From an uncultured Succiniclasticum sp. (GTDB taxonomy: Bacteria > Bacillota > Negativicutes > Acidaminococcales > Acidaminococcaceae), in NCBI GenBank assembly GCA_900544275.1, contig UQUU01000003.1:1-64000 (forward strand): a stretch of 64,000 bases of DNA. Reading direction: 5' to 3'. The stretch's first letter is position 1. Each line of letters begins with the position of its first letter. Below the pieces are notes generated by a model. The model worked only from the letters and a program-made list of their open reading frames with translations. It made no database searches and was not told where the DNA came from. Shown here piece by piece: positions 16,747 through 25,012 of this stretch. The translations under genes and the position numbers were made by a program.

Positions 16747-17878
16747 ACGAGTCCTCACATACGCTGCCCTGTTCAATTTTAAAATATTGATTGGAATCAA
16801 ACTCAGGAATCAACTGTCTGTCATTTACCGTAATAAAAGTCTGTACTTTGTCATTAATAAAGCCTACCAGTTGTTTTCTCCGGTATTGATCCAACTCACT
16901 CATCACATCATCCAACAATAAAATCGGATATTCATCAAATACTTCTTTCACATATTCGATTTGAGACATTTTGAGCGCTAAAGCACAACATCTCTGTTGT
17001 CCCTGGGAAGCAAAAGCTTTGCTATCCAGCCCATTGATCTCCGCTTTTAAATCATCTCTGTGAATACCGATACCTGTCGTTCCCAACGTAATATCTTTAA
17101 AACGACGTTCTTGTAACAAATCTAAAAAAAACTTCACCAACTCTTTTTCCGACTCCTGCTCCGGATAAAGCAAAACTCCGTGATTGGCTTTCATCTCATA
17201 TCGCAAACGCAAACTGTCTGCCTGCTGGGAAAGAGACGAAAAAATAGCATAAGAAATACGCTTTAATTTTTCAATCGTCGCCAGCCTTTTGGTTAACAAA
17301 GCGGCATTTAATCCCGCCAATTCCTTATCCCAAACAGAAAGAACCGTTTGTTCCTGACGTTTTTCCCTGATTTCTTTTAATAAAAAATTACGTTGCCGCA
17401 ACGTTCGTTTGTAACGCAGTAATAAATCATAATATAAAGGATCCGTCTGGGCTATTTCCATATCCAGATAACGCCGCCGCAAAGCAGGCTCCCCTTTGAC
17501 GATCTGCAGGTCCTCAGGTGAAAACATCACGGCATTCAGATAACCATAATGTTCCCGCGCCGTTATTTTTTTTCCATCAGCCTTAATTTCCTTACGCAAT
17601 TTTCCCTGGTCAAAAAACCGTTTTAAGCGGAGATCATGTGAACCGTCCCTTTTGGTAAAAGAAACAGCTACCGCCATCCCCTCCGCTGAAAACTTTACCA
17701 TATCTTCTCCGTTAGAAGTTCTATGACTGAACCCGAAAGCTGCATAGAAAATACTTTCCAGCAAATTAGTTTTTCCCTGACCATTTTTACCGTAAAAAAT
17801 ATTAACCATATGATCAAAAGAAAGAGCTGTATGGTCATAATTACGAAAATTGATCAGTTGCAACGTATTAATTTTCAT
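16739..17878 (-). CDS. recF: DNA replication and repair protein RecF
   Basis: 379 residues. SMC-like ATPase that loads RecA at gaps and stalled forks. Walker A is GKNGQGKTNLLES near residue 30, the signature region is FASQGQQRCCALALK near 290 and Walker B is ILLLDDVMSELD near 320. The N-terminal MKINTLQLINFRNY is typical. Overlaps yaaA by 11 bases upstream and the DUF721 gene by 8 downstream, the classical dnaN-yaaA-recF cluster. Confidence 0.96.
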   Translation of the reverse strand: MKINTLQLINFRNYDHTALSFDHMVNIFYGKNGQGKTNLLESIFYAAFGFSHRTSNGEDMVKFSAEGMAVAVSFTKRDGSHDLRLKRFFDQGKLRKEIKADGKKITAREHYGYLNAVMFSPEDLQIVKGEPALRRRYLDMEIAQTDPLYYDLLLRYKRTLRQRNFLLKEIREKRQEQTVLSVWDKELAGLNAALLTKRLATIEKLKRISYAIFSSLSQQADSLRLRYEMKANHGVLLYPEQESEKELVKFFLDLLQERRFKDITLGTTGIGIHRDDLKAEINGLDSKAFASQGQQRCCALALKMSQIEYVKEVFDEYPILLLDDVMSELDQYRRKQLVGFINDKVQTFITVNDRQLIPEFDSNQYFKIEQGSVCEDSYG

Positions 17879-18098
17879 TTTCTTTACGTATTAAAAGATC
17901 ACACTGATTTTCTACCGTTACTACGCTACCGGGATAGATTTTTTTACGTTTTTCCGTGATCCTTACTCCATCCAACAATACTTTTCCCTGAATAATAAGG
18001 TAAGCAGCCTGGCCTCCGGTATCTGCCAGACCTGCTAATTTCAGCAGGTTCATGGCAGGAATATAGTCCGTATCGATCTTTATCTCCAGAGTCTTCAT
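17868..18098 (-). CDS. yaaA: S4-domain RNA-binding protein YaaA
   Basis: 76 residues containing one S4 RNA-binding domain (YIPAMNLLKLAGLADTGGQA, then VLLDGVRITEKRKKI). This small protein is conserved between dnaN and recF in Firmicutes. A role in ribosome assembly has been suggested for relatives; nothing more can be read here. It lies 2 bases after dnaN and overlaps recF. Confidence 0.9.
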   Translation of the reverse strand: MKTLEIKIDTDYIPAMNLLKLAGLADTGGQAAYLIIQGKVLLDGVRITEKRKKIYPGSVVTVENQCDLLIRKENEN

Positions 18099-18100
18099 TA

Positions 18101-19222
18101 TTAAAAAATAACCCGAACCGGGGTAACGATATAAATGTATTCGGATTGATCCGTCGGTTTAATGCATACGGGACTTAAAGAATTATTAAGATTTAACTCC
18201 GCTTCTTCCGTTTCCAGATTTTTCATGATATCTAAAATATAAGTGGCATTAAACGCAACGTTGATTGCATTTCCTTCGGTTTCGCAAGCAATCACTTCTT
18301 CGCCGGTACCTACATCCGGACTGCTGGACATTACCTTAAGCTCACCGGCATCAATACTTATCTTGACAATACTGTAATTATCATCACTGCCGCTACAGAG
18401 ACTCATGCGACTGACAGCGCCGCCAAATTCTTTTACATTCACTTTGGTTTTTACCGCAAATTCGGGCGGAATGACTCTTTTGTAATCCGGAAAACGCCCT
18501 TCGATCAGGCGTGAAACCACTGTCCAGTCATCAATAGAGACCATAAGCTGATTATTAATCAGGGAAAATTTGGCTTCCTGCGGTAATTTACCATTTAAGT
18601 TTTTATTGATTTCCTTTAACACAGACGACGGGATAATCAAGCTCATATCCGGCGTATTTTCAATCGGTAATGTGCGGATTGCCAGGCGATGTGTATTCGT
18701 TCCAACAAAGGTGATCTTCCCTTCTTTGATTTCACACAAAACACCCGTAAACAGCGGTCTGGCTGTATCGGTAGAGCAGGCAAACGCAGTTTTTTTGATC
18801 AGTTCTTTAATTTTTTCATCTTCCAGGGTAAAAGATTGGGCTGCTTCGATTGTGGGATACTTCGGGTAGTCATTGACATTCATCAATAAGATTTTGTAAT
18901 CCGCTTTACCTGACTGCAAGCGAACGTTGTTATCGTTATTGTTTTTTGTAACTTTTACAGTTTCTCCGTTAAAATTACGGACTAATTCGCTGAAACGAAT
19001 AGCGGCAATAACAATTTCACCTTCTTCTTCTATTTCACCCTTTAATTCACAGCTCATGGATAAATTAATGTCCATAGCTTCCAGACGAATTGTCTGATTG
19101 GCGGCAATAATATGCATTCCGCCGAAAATAGGAGTGCTGGGTTTAGAGGCTATAGCCGGTATAACAGATTGTACTGCTTTATGGAGATCAGCTGTGTTAC
19201 AAATAAATTTCACTTTTTTCAC
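18101..19222 (-). CDS. dnaN: DNA polymerase III beta sliding clamp
   Basis: 373 residues, normal length for the three-domain clamp. Begins MKKVKFICNTADLHKAVQSV and ends with the conserved hydrophobic tail (YIYIVTPVRVIF), equivalent to the PMRL-type C terminus. Forms a ring that tethers the polymerase to DNA. It lies downstream of dnaA across the DnaA-box cluster, and the ATG is preceded by GAAAGGA. Confidence 0.97.
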   Translation of the reverse strand: MKKVKFICNTADLHKAVQSVIPAIASKPSTPIFGGMHIIAANQTIRLEAMDINLSMSCELKGEIEEEGEIVIAAIRFSELVRNFNGETVKVTKNNNDNNVRLQSGKADYKILLMNVNDYPKYPTIEAAQSFTLEDEKIKELIKKTAFACSTDTARPLFTGVLCEIKEGKITFVGTNTHRLAIRTLPIENTPDMSLIIPSSVLKEINKNLNGKLPQEAKFSLINNQLMVSIDDWTVVSRLIEGRFPDYKRVIPPEFAVKTKVNVKEFGGAVSRMSLCSGSDDNYSIVKISIDAGELKVMSSSPDVGTGEEVIACETEGNAINVAFNATYILDIMKNLETEEAELNLNNSLSPVCIKPTDQSEYIYIVTPVRVIF

Positions 19223-19285
19223 AATCCTTTCGTTATTATTATTTTATATTTTATTTTTATATTTAATCATCGTCATCATAAGTCT

Positions 19286-19437
19286 TGTGGATATTGTGGA
19301 AAAACAGACGAAATAGAGTTGATCTGTATTTTTCTTTGTGGATAAAATGTGACAAGTATGTATCAACTTATTCACATTTTACACAGTGTTTGAAGTTGTT
19401 CTTTTTCATCCACAGGTTTTCCCCAGTGTTATGCACA
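19286..19437. other. oriC: Probable chromosomal replication origin (oriC), DnaA-box cluster
   Basis: The 294-base gap between dnaA and dnaN contains one perfect DnaA box (TGTGGATAA at 19337-19345) and several boxes within one base of consensus: 19286 (TGTGGATAT), 19295 (TGTGGAAAA), 19368 (TTATTCACA), 19406 (TCATCCACA) and 19429 (TTATGCACA). On the dnaN side, 19228-19268 is almost pure A/T and is the best candidate unwinding element. A dnaA-dnaN intergenic origin is standard for Firmicutes. Strand bias of flanking genes alone does not locate it, because dnaA and rpmH are also divergent at 20861-21074. Confidence 0.85.
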
Positions 19438-19516
19438 TAAAGAACTGCTTTATGGAGATAAATAGTTTGTAAGGAAACCAGGATATTTTTGCAAGTGCGG
19501 CATTTTAGAAGTAATT

Positions 19517-20860
19517 TTAGTTTCTGCGGATGGCCTCTTCAAAATTTTTAATCTGTGTGTCAAAGCTTTTATCGCTGTCCCGCAGTTTTTCTATTTTCTC
19601 ACAGGCGTGAATTACCGTCGTATGGTCCCGCCCGCCAAAGGCTAACCCAATTTTAGGCAGTGAGGCTTCTGTTAATTTACGACAGAGATACATGGCGATC
19701 TGCCTTGGAACGGCTATATTTTTCGGCCGTTTTTTTCCTAACAGATCATCGATTGGGAGACTGTAATAGTTGCAGATAAATTCAATAATTTTTTCCGTGG
19801 TGACCGTTTGCCGTGTTTGGGAGCCGAATTGTTCCAGGACTTTGGCTGCCATTTTCATATCGATGGGGAGCTTCATAAACGCGGCATAGGCAACGATGCC
19901 GTTAAAAGCTCCTTCGATCATACGAATGTTGCTGTCGATACTGGCAGCTACAGTTTGAATTACTTCGTTGGGCATTTCCACTTTTTCAATTTCTGCTTTT
20001 TTTCTTAGAATAGCGATACGCGTTTCTAAATCAGGCGGTTGTATATCAGCCATCAGACCGTTCACAAAGCGGGAACGAAGTCTTTCCTCTAGTTTATTCA
20101 TATCTTTCGGATGACGGTCACTGGAAATGACGATTTGTTTATTGGCCTCTTTCAAGGCATTAAACGTATGAAAAAATTCTTCCTGTGTACGCTCTTTGTT
20201 TTCCAGAAACTGGATATCATCGATAATCAGACAGTCAATGGTGCGATATTTTTCCTGAAAATCTTTGACAGTGTGATTTTGGATAGCATTAATAATTTCA
20301 TTGGTAAACACTTCGCTGGTTACGTATTTTACCTTGGCATTCGGATCGCCTTCTAAAATGGCGTTGCCGATGGCCTGCATCAGATGTGTTTTTCCTAAGC
20401 CGGAATTGCCGTAGATAAATAAAGGATTATAGGTACTGCCCGGATTTTTGGCTACTGCCTGGGCGGCGGCGGCGGCAAACCGGTTCGAGTTTCCGACGAC
20501 AAAGTTGGAAAAACGCTGCTTGGGATTCATGTTGCTGATAAAAGCGCTGTCATCTTTAAAAAGGGGTGTTTCGGCATATTTTACCGGAGAAACGGCAAGA
20601 TCATCTGATTCCACATCGATGATCAGGTCAATTTCTTCATTATTTGTTATATCGTTTAAAATAGCAATCATGACAGCTAAAAATTTTTGCTGGATATGTG
20701 CTTTCAACGTGTTGCTGGGAACCGTGGTATAAAGTACATCGCCTTCCATTTTCAGGGGTTTGATTTGTTTGATATACATATTGATATTTGTTTCACTGAT
20801 GGCCAGGCGCAATTTTTCGACCAGTTTCCCCCATATATCCTGTAGATCATAGGTTTCCAT
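19517..20860 (-). CDS. dnaA: Chromosomal replication initiator protein DnaA
   Basis: 447 residues. Domain I begins METYDLQDIWGKLVEKL. The AAA+ domain has Walker A GNSGLGKTHLMQAIGN and Walker B CLIIDDIQFLENK. The C-terminal DNA-binding signature is FGGRDHTTVIHACEK. The start is ATG 20860 behind AAAGGAA; the upstream extension to 20932 would run into the promoter and DnaA box. Binds DnaA boxes and opens the origin. Its own promoter has a DnaA box just upstream of -35, suggesting autoregulation. Confidence 0.98.
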   Translation of the reverse strand: METYDLQDIWGKLVEKLRLAISETNINMYIKQIKPLKMEGDVLYTTVPSNTLKAHIQQKFLAVMIAILNDITNNEEIDLIIDVESDDLAVSPVKYAETPLFKDDSAFISNMNPKQRFSNFVVGNSNRFAAAAAQAVAKNPGSTYNPLFIYGNSGLGKTHLMQAIGNAILEGDPNAKVKYVTSEVFTNEIINAIQNHTVKDFQEKYRTIDCLIIDDIQFLENKERTQEEFFHTFNALKEANKQIVISSDRHPKDMNKLEERLRSRFVNGLMADIQPPDLETRIAILRKKAEIEKVEMPNEVIQTVAASIDSNIRMIEGAFNGIVAYAAFMKLPIDMKMAAKVLEQFGSQTRQTVTTEKIIEFICNYYSLPIDDLLGKKRPKNIAVPRQIAMYLCRKLTEASLPKIGLAFGGRDHTTVIHACEKIEKLRDSDKSFDTQIKNFEEAIRRN

Positions 20861-20894
20861 GAAGTCGTTCCTTTCTGATAAATTGATATATATC

Positions 20895-20933
20895 ATTCTA
20901 CCATAAATCGGCTGAAGTTTAAAGTTATCCACA
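20895..20933 (-). promoter_or_regulatory. dnaA promoter with an upstream DnaA box
   Basis: On the minus strand, TTTAAA (20923-20918) and TAGAAT (20900-20895) are 17 bases apart. A perfect DnaA box (TTATCCACA on the plus strand, 20925-20933) abuts the -35 box. This arrangement suits repression of dnaA by DnaA, as known in other bacteria. Confidence 0.6.
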
Positions 20934-20973
20934 GGTATTTATCTTGTTTTTATTATGAAATATTGTTAACTCC

Positions 20974-21002
20974 TTGACACTCTAAGGCCTTTTTAGTATA
21001 AT
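20974..21002 (+). promoter_or_regulatory. Consensus promoter for rpmH
   Basis: TTGACA (20974-20979), a 17-base spacer and TATAAT (20997-21002), a perfect sigma-70-type promoter reading towards rpmH and the rnpA-yidD-yidC cluster. Confidence 0.8.
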
Positions 21003-21074
21003 TCTACCAGCTATCAATTGATGACAATTTATAATAGAGATTGATAAGACCACGGAATGAAGGAGGTAAGTACA

Positions 21075-21209
21075 TTGAAACGCACATTCCAACCCAACAA
21101 CTTAAGAAGAAAAAGAACGCACGGTTTCCGCAAAAGAATGGCTACGCTGGGTGGTCGCCAGGTTCTGAAAAGAAGACGCTTAAAGGGCAGAAAGAAATTG
21201 TCTGCATAA
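21075..21209 (+). CDS. rpmH: 50S ribosomal protein L34
   Basis: 44-residue basic protein beginning MKRTFQPNNLRRKRTHGFR and ending KGRKKLSA, diagnostic for L34. It uses a TTG start at 21075, nine bases after AAGGAGG. The in-frame ATG at 21057 is rejected because the ribosome site lies downstream of it. It is the first gene of the rpmH-rnpA-yidD-yidC-jag cluster. Confidence 0.97.
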   Translation: MKRTFQPNNLRRKRTHGFRKRMATLGGRQVLKRRRLKGRKKLSA

Positions 21210-21272
21210 TTTTAGAATAAATAGGCCGCGGAAGTGGCCTATTTTTTCCATGTAGACAGGAGTAGGGTCTTA

Positions 21273-21635
21273 ATGAAAGAATTCTGTTTTCCCAAAGCAA
21301 ATAAAATTAAAGCAAAGAAAGAGTTTCAGAGTGTGTATGAAAAAGGACATTCTGTGGTGGACAGCCTGTCCGTCTTCTATGTGTTGCCCGGTGAAAATGA
21401 AATGGTAAAAATAGGTTTTGCTGTGGGTAAGAAGGTAGGGCATGCTGTAATTCGCAATCATATTAAACGGATGATGCGCGAAGTCTTTCGGATGCATAAG
21501 GCAGAATTAAGGCCTAATTTCAGATTGATTTGGGTAGCGCGTAAAAAATTAGCTCAGGCAGATCTGAAAACCTATGAAAGGGTTTTTCTGCGTTTGGCCA
21601 AAAGAGCGGGAATCCTGCAGCAGGTATCGCAATGA
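21273..21635 (+). CDS. rnpA: Ribonuclease P protein component
   Basis: 120 residues. Protein cofactor of RNase P, which matures tRNA 5' ends. The signature RNHIKRMMREVFR lies near residue 65, with the preceding VGKKVGHAV segment. The start is ATG 21273 (MKEFCFPKANKI) behind AGGAG; the longer ORF from 21234 has no ribosome site. Overlaps yidD by 4 bases (ATGA). Confidence 0.95.
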   Translation: MKEFCFPKANKIKAKKEFQSVYEKGHSVVDSLSVFYVLPGENEMVKIGFAVGKKVGHAVIRNHIKRMMREVFRMHKAELRPNFRLIWVARKKLAQADLKTYERVFLRLAKRAGILQQVSQ

Positions 21636-21871
21636 AAGTAAAAGAAGTTTTCCCAACCATTATTAAATCTTTGTTGATTGCCTGTATTCGTTTTTATCAA
21701 GTGTGTATTTCCCCGTTGTTTCCCCCCACTTGCCGTTATTATCCGACCTGTTCGCAATATGCGATCGAAGCGATCCGGCGAAAGGGGATCCTTCTGGGTA
21801 CCTGGATGGCATGCAAACGTATTTTACGCTGTCATCCGTGGCACGATGGAGGCTATGACCCGGTAAAATAA
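21632..21871 (+). CDS. yidD: Membrane protein insertion efficiency factor YidD
   Basis: 79 residues. Contains the YidD motif CRYYPTCSQYAIEAIRRKG and the C-terminal RCHPWHDGGYDPV. It acts with YidC in membrane protein insertion. Overlaps rnpA by 4 bases and precedes yidC by 26 bases. Confidence 0.95.
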   Translation: MKVKEVFPTIIKSLLIACIRFYQVCISPLFPPTCRYYPTCSQYAIEAIRRKGILLGTWMACKRILRCHPWHDGGYDPVK

Positions 21872-21897
21872 AATTTACCATTTTGAGGAGTGAGATA

Positions 21898-22569
21898 TTG
21901 GAATTTTTAGCAAACCTGGTCGCACAGATCGTCCAGACTATTTATCATGTATTAAGCGGGCTGGGTATTCCCAGCTATGGTCTGGCCATCGTTGTCATGA
22001 CTATTATTATTAAGATCCTGCTTTTCCCTCTGACCAAAAAACAGATTGAATCGACAAGGGCTATGATGGCGATTCAGCCAAAAATGAAAGAAATTCAGGA
22101 AAAATACAAGTATGATAAGGTACGCCTGAATGAAGAGCTGGCCAAGCTGTATAAGGAGCAGAATGTAAATCCGATGGCCGGTTGTCTTCCTTTGTTGGTG
22201 CAAATGCCTATTTTATTTGGTATTTATTATGCGATTCGTGATTTTCATTACGAAGGACCGGCCAATTTTTTATGGATGAATAATATTGCCAATCCGGATT
22301 CCATGTATATTCTGCCTGTGTTATCGGCGGTAACGACGTACATTCAGGCGAAGCAGACCATGCCGAAAAAAGCTCCCGGAGATAAGGAGCAAGGCGGTTT
22401 GATGGGAATGATGCAGGGGCAGATGATGTTGTATTTTATGCCTCTGTTTATCGGTTATATCAGCTTGACTTTTCCAGCAGGTCTGGTTATCTACTGGATC
22501 GTGATGAATATTATGCAGATCGCCCAACAGGCATATCTTAATAACCAGGCAGAAAAAGCAGGGCGTTAA
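21898..22569 (+). CDS. yidC: Membrane protein insertase YidC (Oxa1 family)
   Basis: 223 residues with about five membrane segments and no large periplasmic P1 domain, so it is the Gram-positive-like short form although the host has an outer membrane. The start is TTG 21898 (LEFLANLV), seven bases after GAGGAG; the ORF start at 21883 precedes that site. The first core helix reads IIIKILLFPLTKKQ, with lysine where the groove arginine often is. There is no N-terminal lipobox. Inserts Sec-dependent and Sec-independent inner-membrane proteins. Confidence 0.94.
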   Translation: MEFLANLVAQIVQTIYHVLSGLGIPSYGLAIVVMTIIIKILLFPLTKKQIESTRAMMAIQPKMKEIQEKYKYDKVRLNEELAKLYKEQNVNPMAGCLPLLVQMPILFGIYYAIRDFHYEGPANFLWMNNIANPDSMYILPVLSAVTTYIQAKQTMPKKAPGDKEQGGLMGMMQGQMMLYFMPLFIGYISLTFPAGLVIYWIVMNIMQIAQQAYLNNQAEKAGR

Positions 22570-22590
22570 GGTTACTATAAGGAGTCAGAA

Positions 22591-23556
22591 ATGATTATAG
22601 AATCTACCGGAAGAACAGTAGAAGAAGCAATAAACGCTGCATTGGAAGAATTAAAATTAACCAGGGAAGAAGTGGACTTTGAAATTCTGGTTGAACCTAA
22701 AAAGGGTCTGTTCGGTTTGATGAACCGGAAAGCGAAAGTTTTAGTGACCCCCAAGGCGGAATCTGCGAAAAAGGTGATCGGTGATACGGACGAAGCGGAT
22801 TCTGTGGTCGATGAATGGAAAGCCAAAGCAACCGCTTTAGGCGAAAAAGCGATGGAAAGCGCGGAGGATGCTTTGCGCAAAGCCGGCGCTAAGGCTGACG
22901 AAATTGATGTAAAACAAACCGCTTTTAATAATAAAGTAAAAGCCAAACTGGATACCGCCATCGATTCCGCTAAAGATGCTGTCAATGAGCAGGTAGATAC
23001 AGCTAGTGCAGTGGCCGCGGCGGTAAAAAATACTTTGTCTGAACGGCGCAGCAGAAAAGAGCGCAATGCGGAGGATGCAGTTAAAAACTTTGTGGTGGAT
23101 GAAGCCGTGGTGGAAGAAGCAAAAAGTTTCTTAACCAAAGTGTTTAAGGCCATGAATGTGGAAGTAGTCATGGAAAAGTTTATTAATAAGCAGGATGGCT
23201 GCGTTATTCTGAAACTGCATGGCGTCGATATGGGCATTCTCATTGGGAAGCATGGTCAGACACTGGATTCTTTACAATATTTAACGAATCTGGTAGCCAA
23301 TAAAAATTCAGAAAATCGTGTCCATATTGTAATTGATGTAGAAAATTACAGGGAACGTCGGTCGGAAACTCTGACCCGTCTGGCTAAACGGCTGGCAGAT
23401 AAAGTAAAGAAAAGCGGCGAAAGGGTTGTCCTGGAACCTATGAATCCTCATGAAAGAAAAATAATCCACACCGCTTTACAAAATGACAGCAGGATCACCA
23501 CTTTGAGCGAGGGCAGTGAGCCTTATCGCAAGGTCGTTATCGAACTGAAAAAATAA
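22591..23556 (+). CDS. khpB: Jag/KhpB RNA-binding protein
   Basis: 321 residues. The N-terminal Jag domain (MIIESTGRTVEEAINAALEE and KKGLFGLMNRKA) is followed by a long charged helical linker of about 110 residues, then a KH-II domain (LIGKHGQTLDSLQYL near 230) and an R3H domain (MNPHERKIIHTALQN near 285). KhpB partners with KhpA and influences cell elongation and RNA metabolism in other Firmicutes. It lies 21 bases after yidC, the usual neighbour. Confidence 0.92.
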   Translation: MIIESTGRTVEEAINAALEELKLTREEVDFEILVEPKKGLFGLMNRKAKVLVTPKAESAKKVIGDTDEADSVVDEWKAKATALGEKAMESAEDALRKAGAKADEIDVKQTAFNNKVKAKLDTAIDSAKDAVNEQVDTASAVAAAVKNTLSERRSRKERNAEDAVKNFVVDEAVVEEAKSFLTKVFKAMNVEVVMEKFINKQDGCVILKLHGVDMGILIGKHGQTLDSLQYLTNLVANKNSENRVHIVIDVENYRERRSETLTRLAKRLADKVKKSGERVVLEPMNPHERKIIHTALQNDSRITTLSEGSEPYRKVVIELKK

Positions 23557-23572
23557 GTTTAATACAAAGCTG

Positions 23573-23610
23573 AACCCGGTGTAGATTATCTTACCGGGTT
23601 TATTTTGTTA
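23573..23610 (+). terminator. Terminator after jag
   Basis: An 8-bp stem AACCCGGT/ACCGGGTT (23573-23580 and 23593-23600) is followed by TATTTTGTT. It separates the rpmH-jag unit from mnmE, although read-through is possible. Confidence 0.65.
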
Positions 23611-23624
23611 AAATGGGTGAAATT

Positions 23625-25007
23625 ATGTTACAGGAAGAAACCATCAGCGCAGTGATAACCGCCTTAGGAGCCGCTGCGGTAGGAATTGTCCGTATCAGCG
23701 GACCGGCAGCGCTAAAAATAGGAGAAAAGATTTTTTTTGCGGCTTCGGGCAAAGCACTGTCCCGCTATCCGGTGCAGACAATGGCCTACGGCAGAGTCAA
23801 AGATGAAAAAGGCGAAGCTGTGGATGAGGTGTTGGCTGTCTATATGCGGGCCCCTCATTCCTACACGGCGGAAGACGTGGTGGAAATACAATGTCATGGC
23901 GGCGTGCAAAGTCTGCGGCGTATTCTTGCGCTGACGTATTTTTATGGCGCCAGGGCGGCGGAGCCGGGGGAGTTTACCAAACGGGCTTTTCTAAATGGGC
24001 GTATCGATCTGATCCAGGCTGAGTCAGTCATGGATATTATTAATGCGCGCAGCGCAGCGGCTTTAAAAATGGCGGTGCGGCAGCAAGAAGGTTTTTTGTC
24101 CGGCAAACTTAAAAATATACGACAGGAATTAAAAGATGTAATCGTTCATTTGGAAGCCGTGATTGATTATCCGGAAGAAGATATTGAGGATGTTACGTAC
24201 CTGACGGTGATGCGATCCATCCAAAATGCGGCAGCTGAAACAGAAGCCCTGCTTCAGGGAGCGCATACGGGAAAGATCCTGAAAGAGGGATTGCGTACAG
24301 CGATTGTCGGCAGGCCGAATGTGGGTAAATCCAGCCTTTTAAATACTCTGCTAAAGGAAGAAAGGGCTTTAGTCTCTGAATATGCCGGAACCACACGGGA
24401 TGTGATTGAGGAACAGCTGCTGATCGGCGGCATTCCTATCGTACTGGCGGATACGGCAGGCATTCATGATACGGAAGATTTTGTCGAAAAGATGGGGGTT
24501 GCCCGCAGTAAGGAAGTGTTGGAAAAAGCGGAGCTGATCCTTGTGGTTTTAGATGGAACGGAAGCTTTAACAGAAGATGATGAAGCGATTTTACAGGCTG
24601 TGCAGGGGAAAAATATAATCCTGGTTGTCAATAAAACGGATCTTGCGCCCAGCAAAATTACGAATCATCTGCATCAACGCTTTGGTCGGGAGAAAGTGGC
24701 AGAAATCTCGGCTAAAACCGGGCAGGGGATAGAAACATTAGCGCAAGGACTGCAGGATTATGTTTATGCTCATGGCGGTCAGTTAGAAGATGCGGTATAT
24801 TTGCAGAATGAAAGACAGACAGAACTTTTGCGTCAGGCCCTGATCAGTTTAAAGGAGGCGTTGGCGGCCGCACGGGAAAATTTACCGGTAGATTGTCTGA
24901 CCATCGATGTAGACAGGGCGCTGACTCTGATGGGAGAAATTACAGGGGAAACCGTACGGGACGAGATCATAAACGAGATTTTCAGTCGTTTTTGTGTCGG
25001 GAAGTGA
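23625..25007 (+). CDS. mnmE: tRNA modification GTPase MnmE
   Basis: 460 residues. The N-terminal tetrahydrofolate-binding domain (DTISAVITALG-like opening), helical domain and inserted G domain (GRPNVGKSSLLN near 225, DTAGIHDTED near 272, NKTDL near 340) end in the conserved FCVGK, whose cysteine is catalytic. With MnmG it makes the cmnm5 modification at wobble uridine. The start at 23625 has GGGTGAA upstream; ATG 23613, four codons earlier, sits in the terminator tail and is less likely. Confidence 0.96.
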   Translation: MLQEETISAVITALGAAAVGIVRISGPAALKIGEKIFFAASGKALSRYPVQTMAYGRVKDEKGEAVDEVLAVYMRAPHSYTAEDVVEIQCHGGVQSLRRILALTYFYGARAAEPGEFTKRAFLNGRIDLIQAESVMDIINARSAAALKMAVRQQEGFLSGKLKNIRQELKDVIVHLEAVIDYPEEDIEDVTYLTVMRSIQNAAAETEALLQGAHTGKILKEGLRTAIVGRPNVGKSSLLNTLLKEERALVSEYAGTTRDVIEEQLLIGGIPIVLADTAGIHDTEDFVEKMGVARSKEVLEKAELILVVLDGTEALTEDDEAILQAVQGKNIILVVNKTDLAPSKITNHLHQRFGREKVAEISAKTGQGIETLAQGLQDYVYAHGGQLEDAVYLQNERQTELLRQALISLKEALAAARENLPVDCLTIDVDRALTLMGEITGETVRDEIINEIFSRFCVGK

Positions 25008-25012
25008 GCAGA

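Noticed and set aside
20861..21074. dnaA-rpmH gap as the main origin
   Set aside because: It holds only one DnaA box, which abuts the dnaA promoter, whereas the dnaA-dnaN gap holds about six and an AT-rich stretch.
22575..23243. 222-codon minus-strand ORF antisense to jag
   Set aside because: Serine/alanine-rich low-complexity translation is what the repetitive charged linker of jag gives in reverse; no ribosome site and a strong gene on the other strand.
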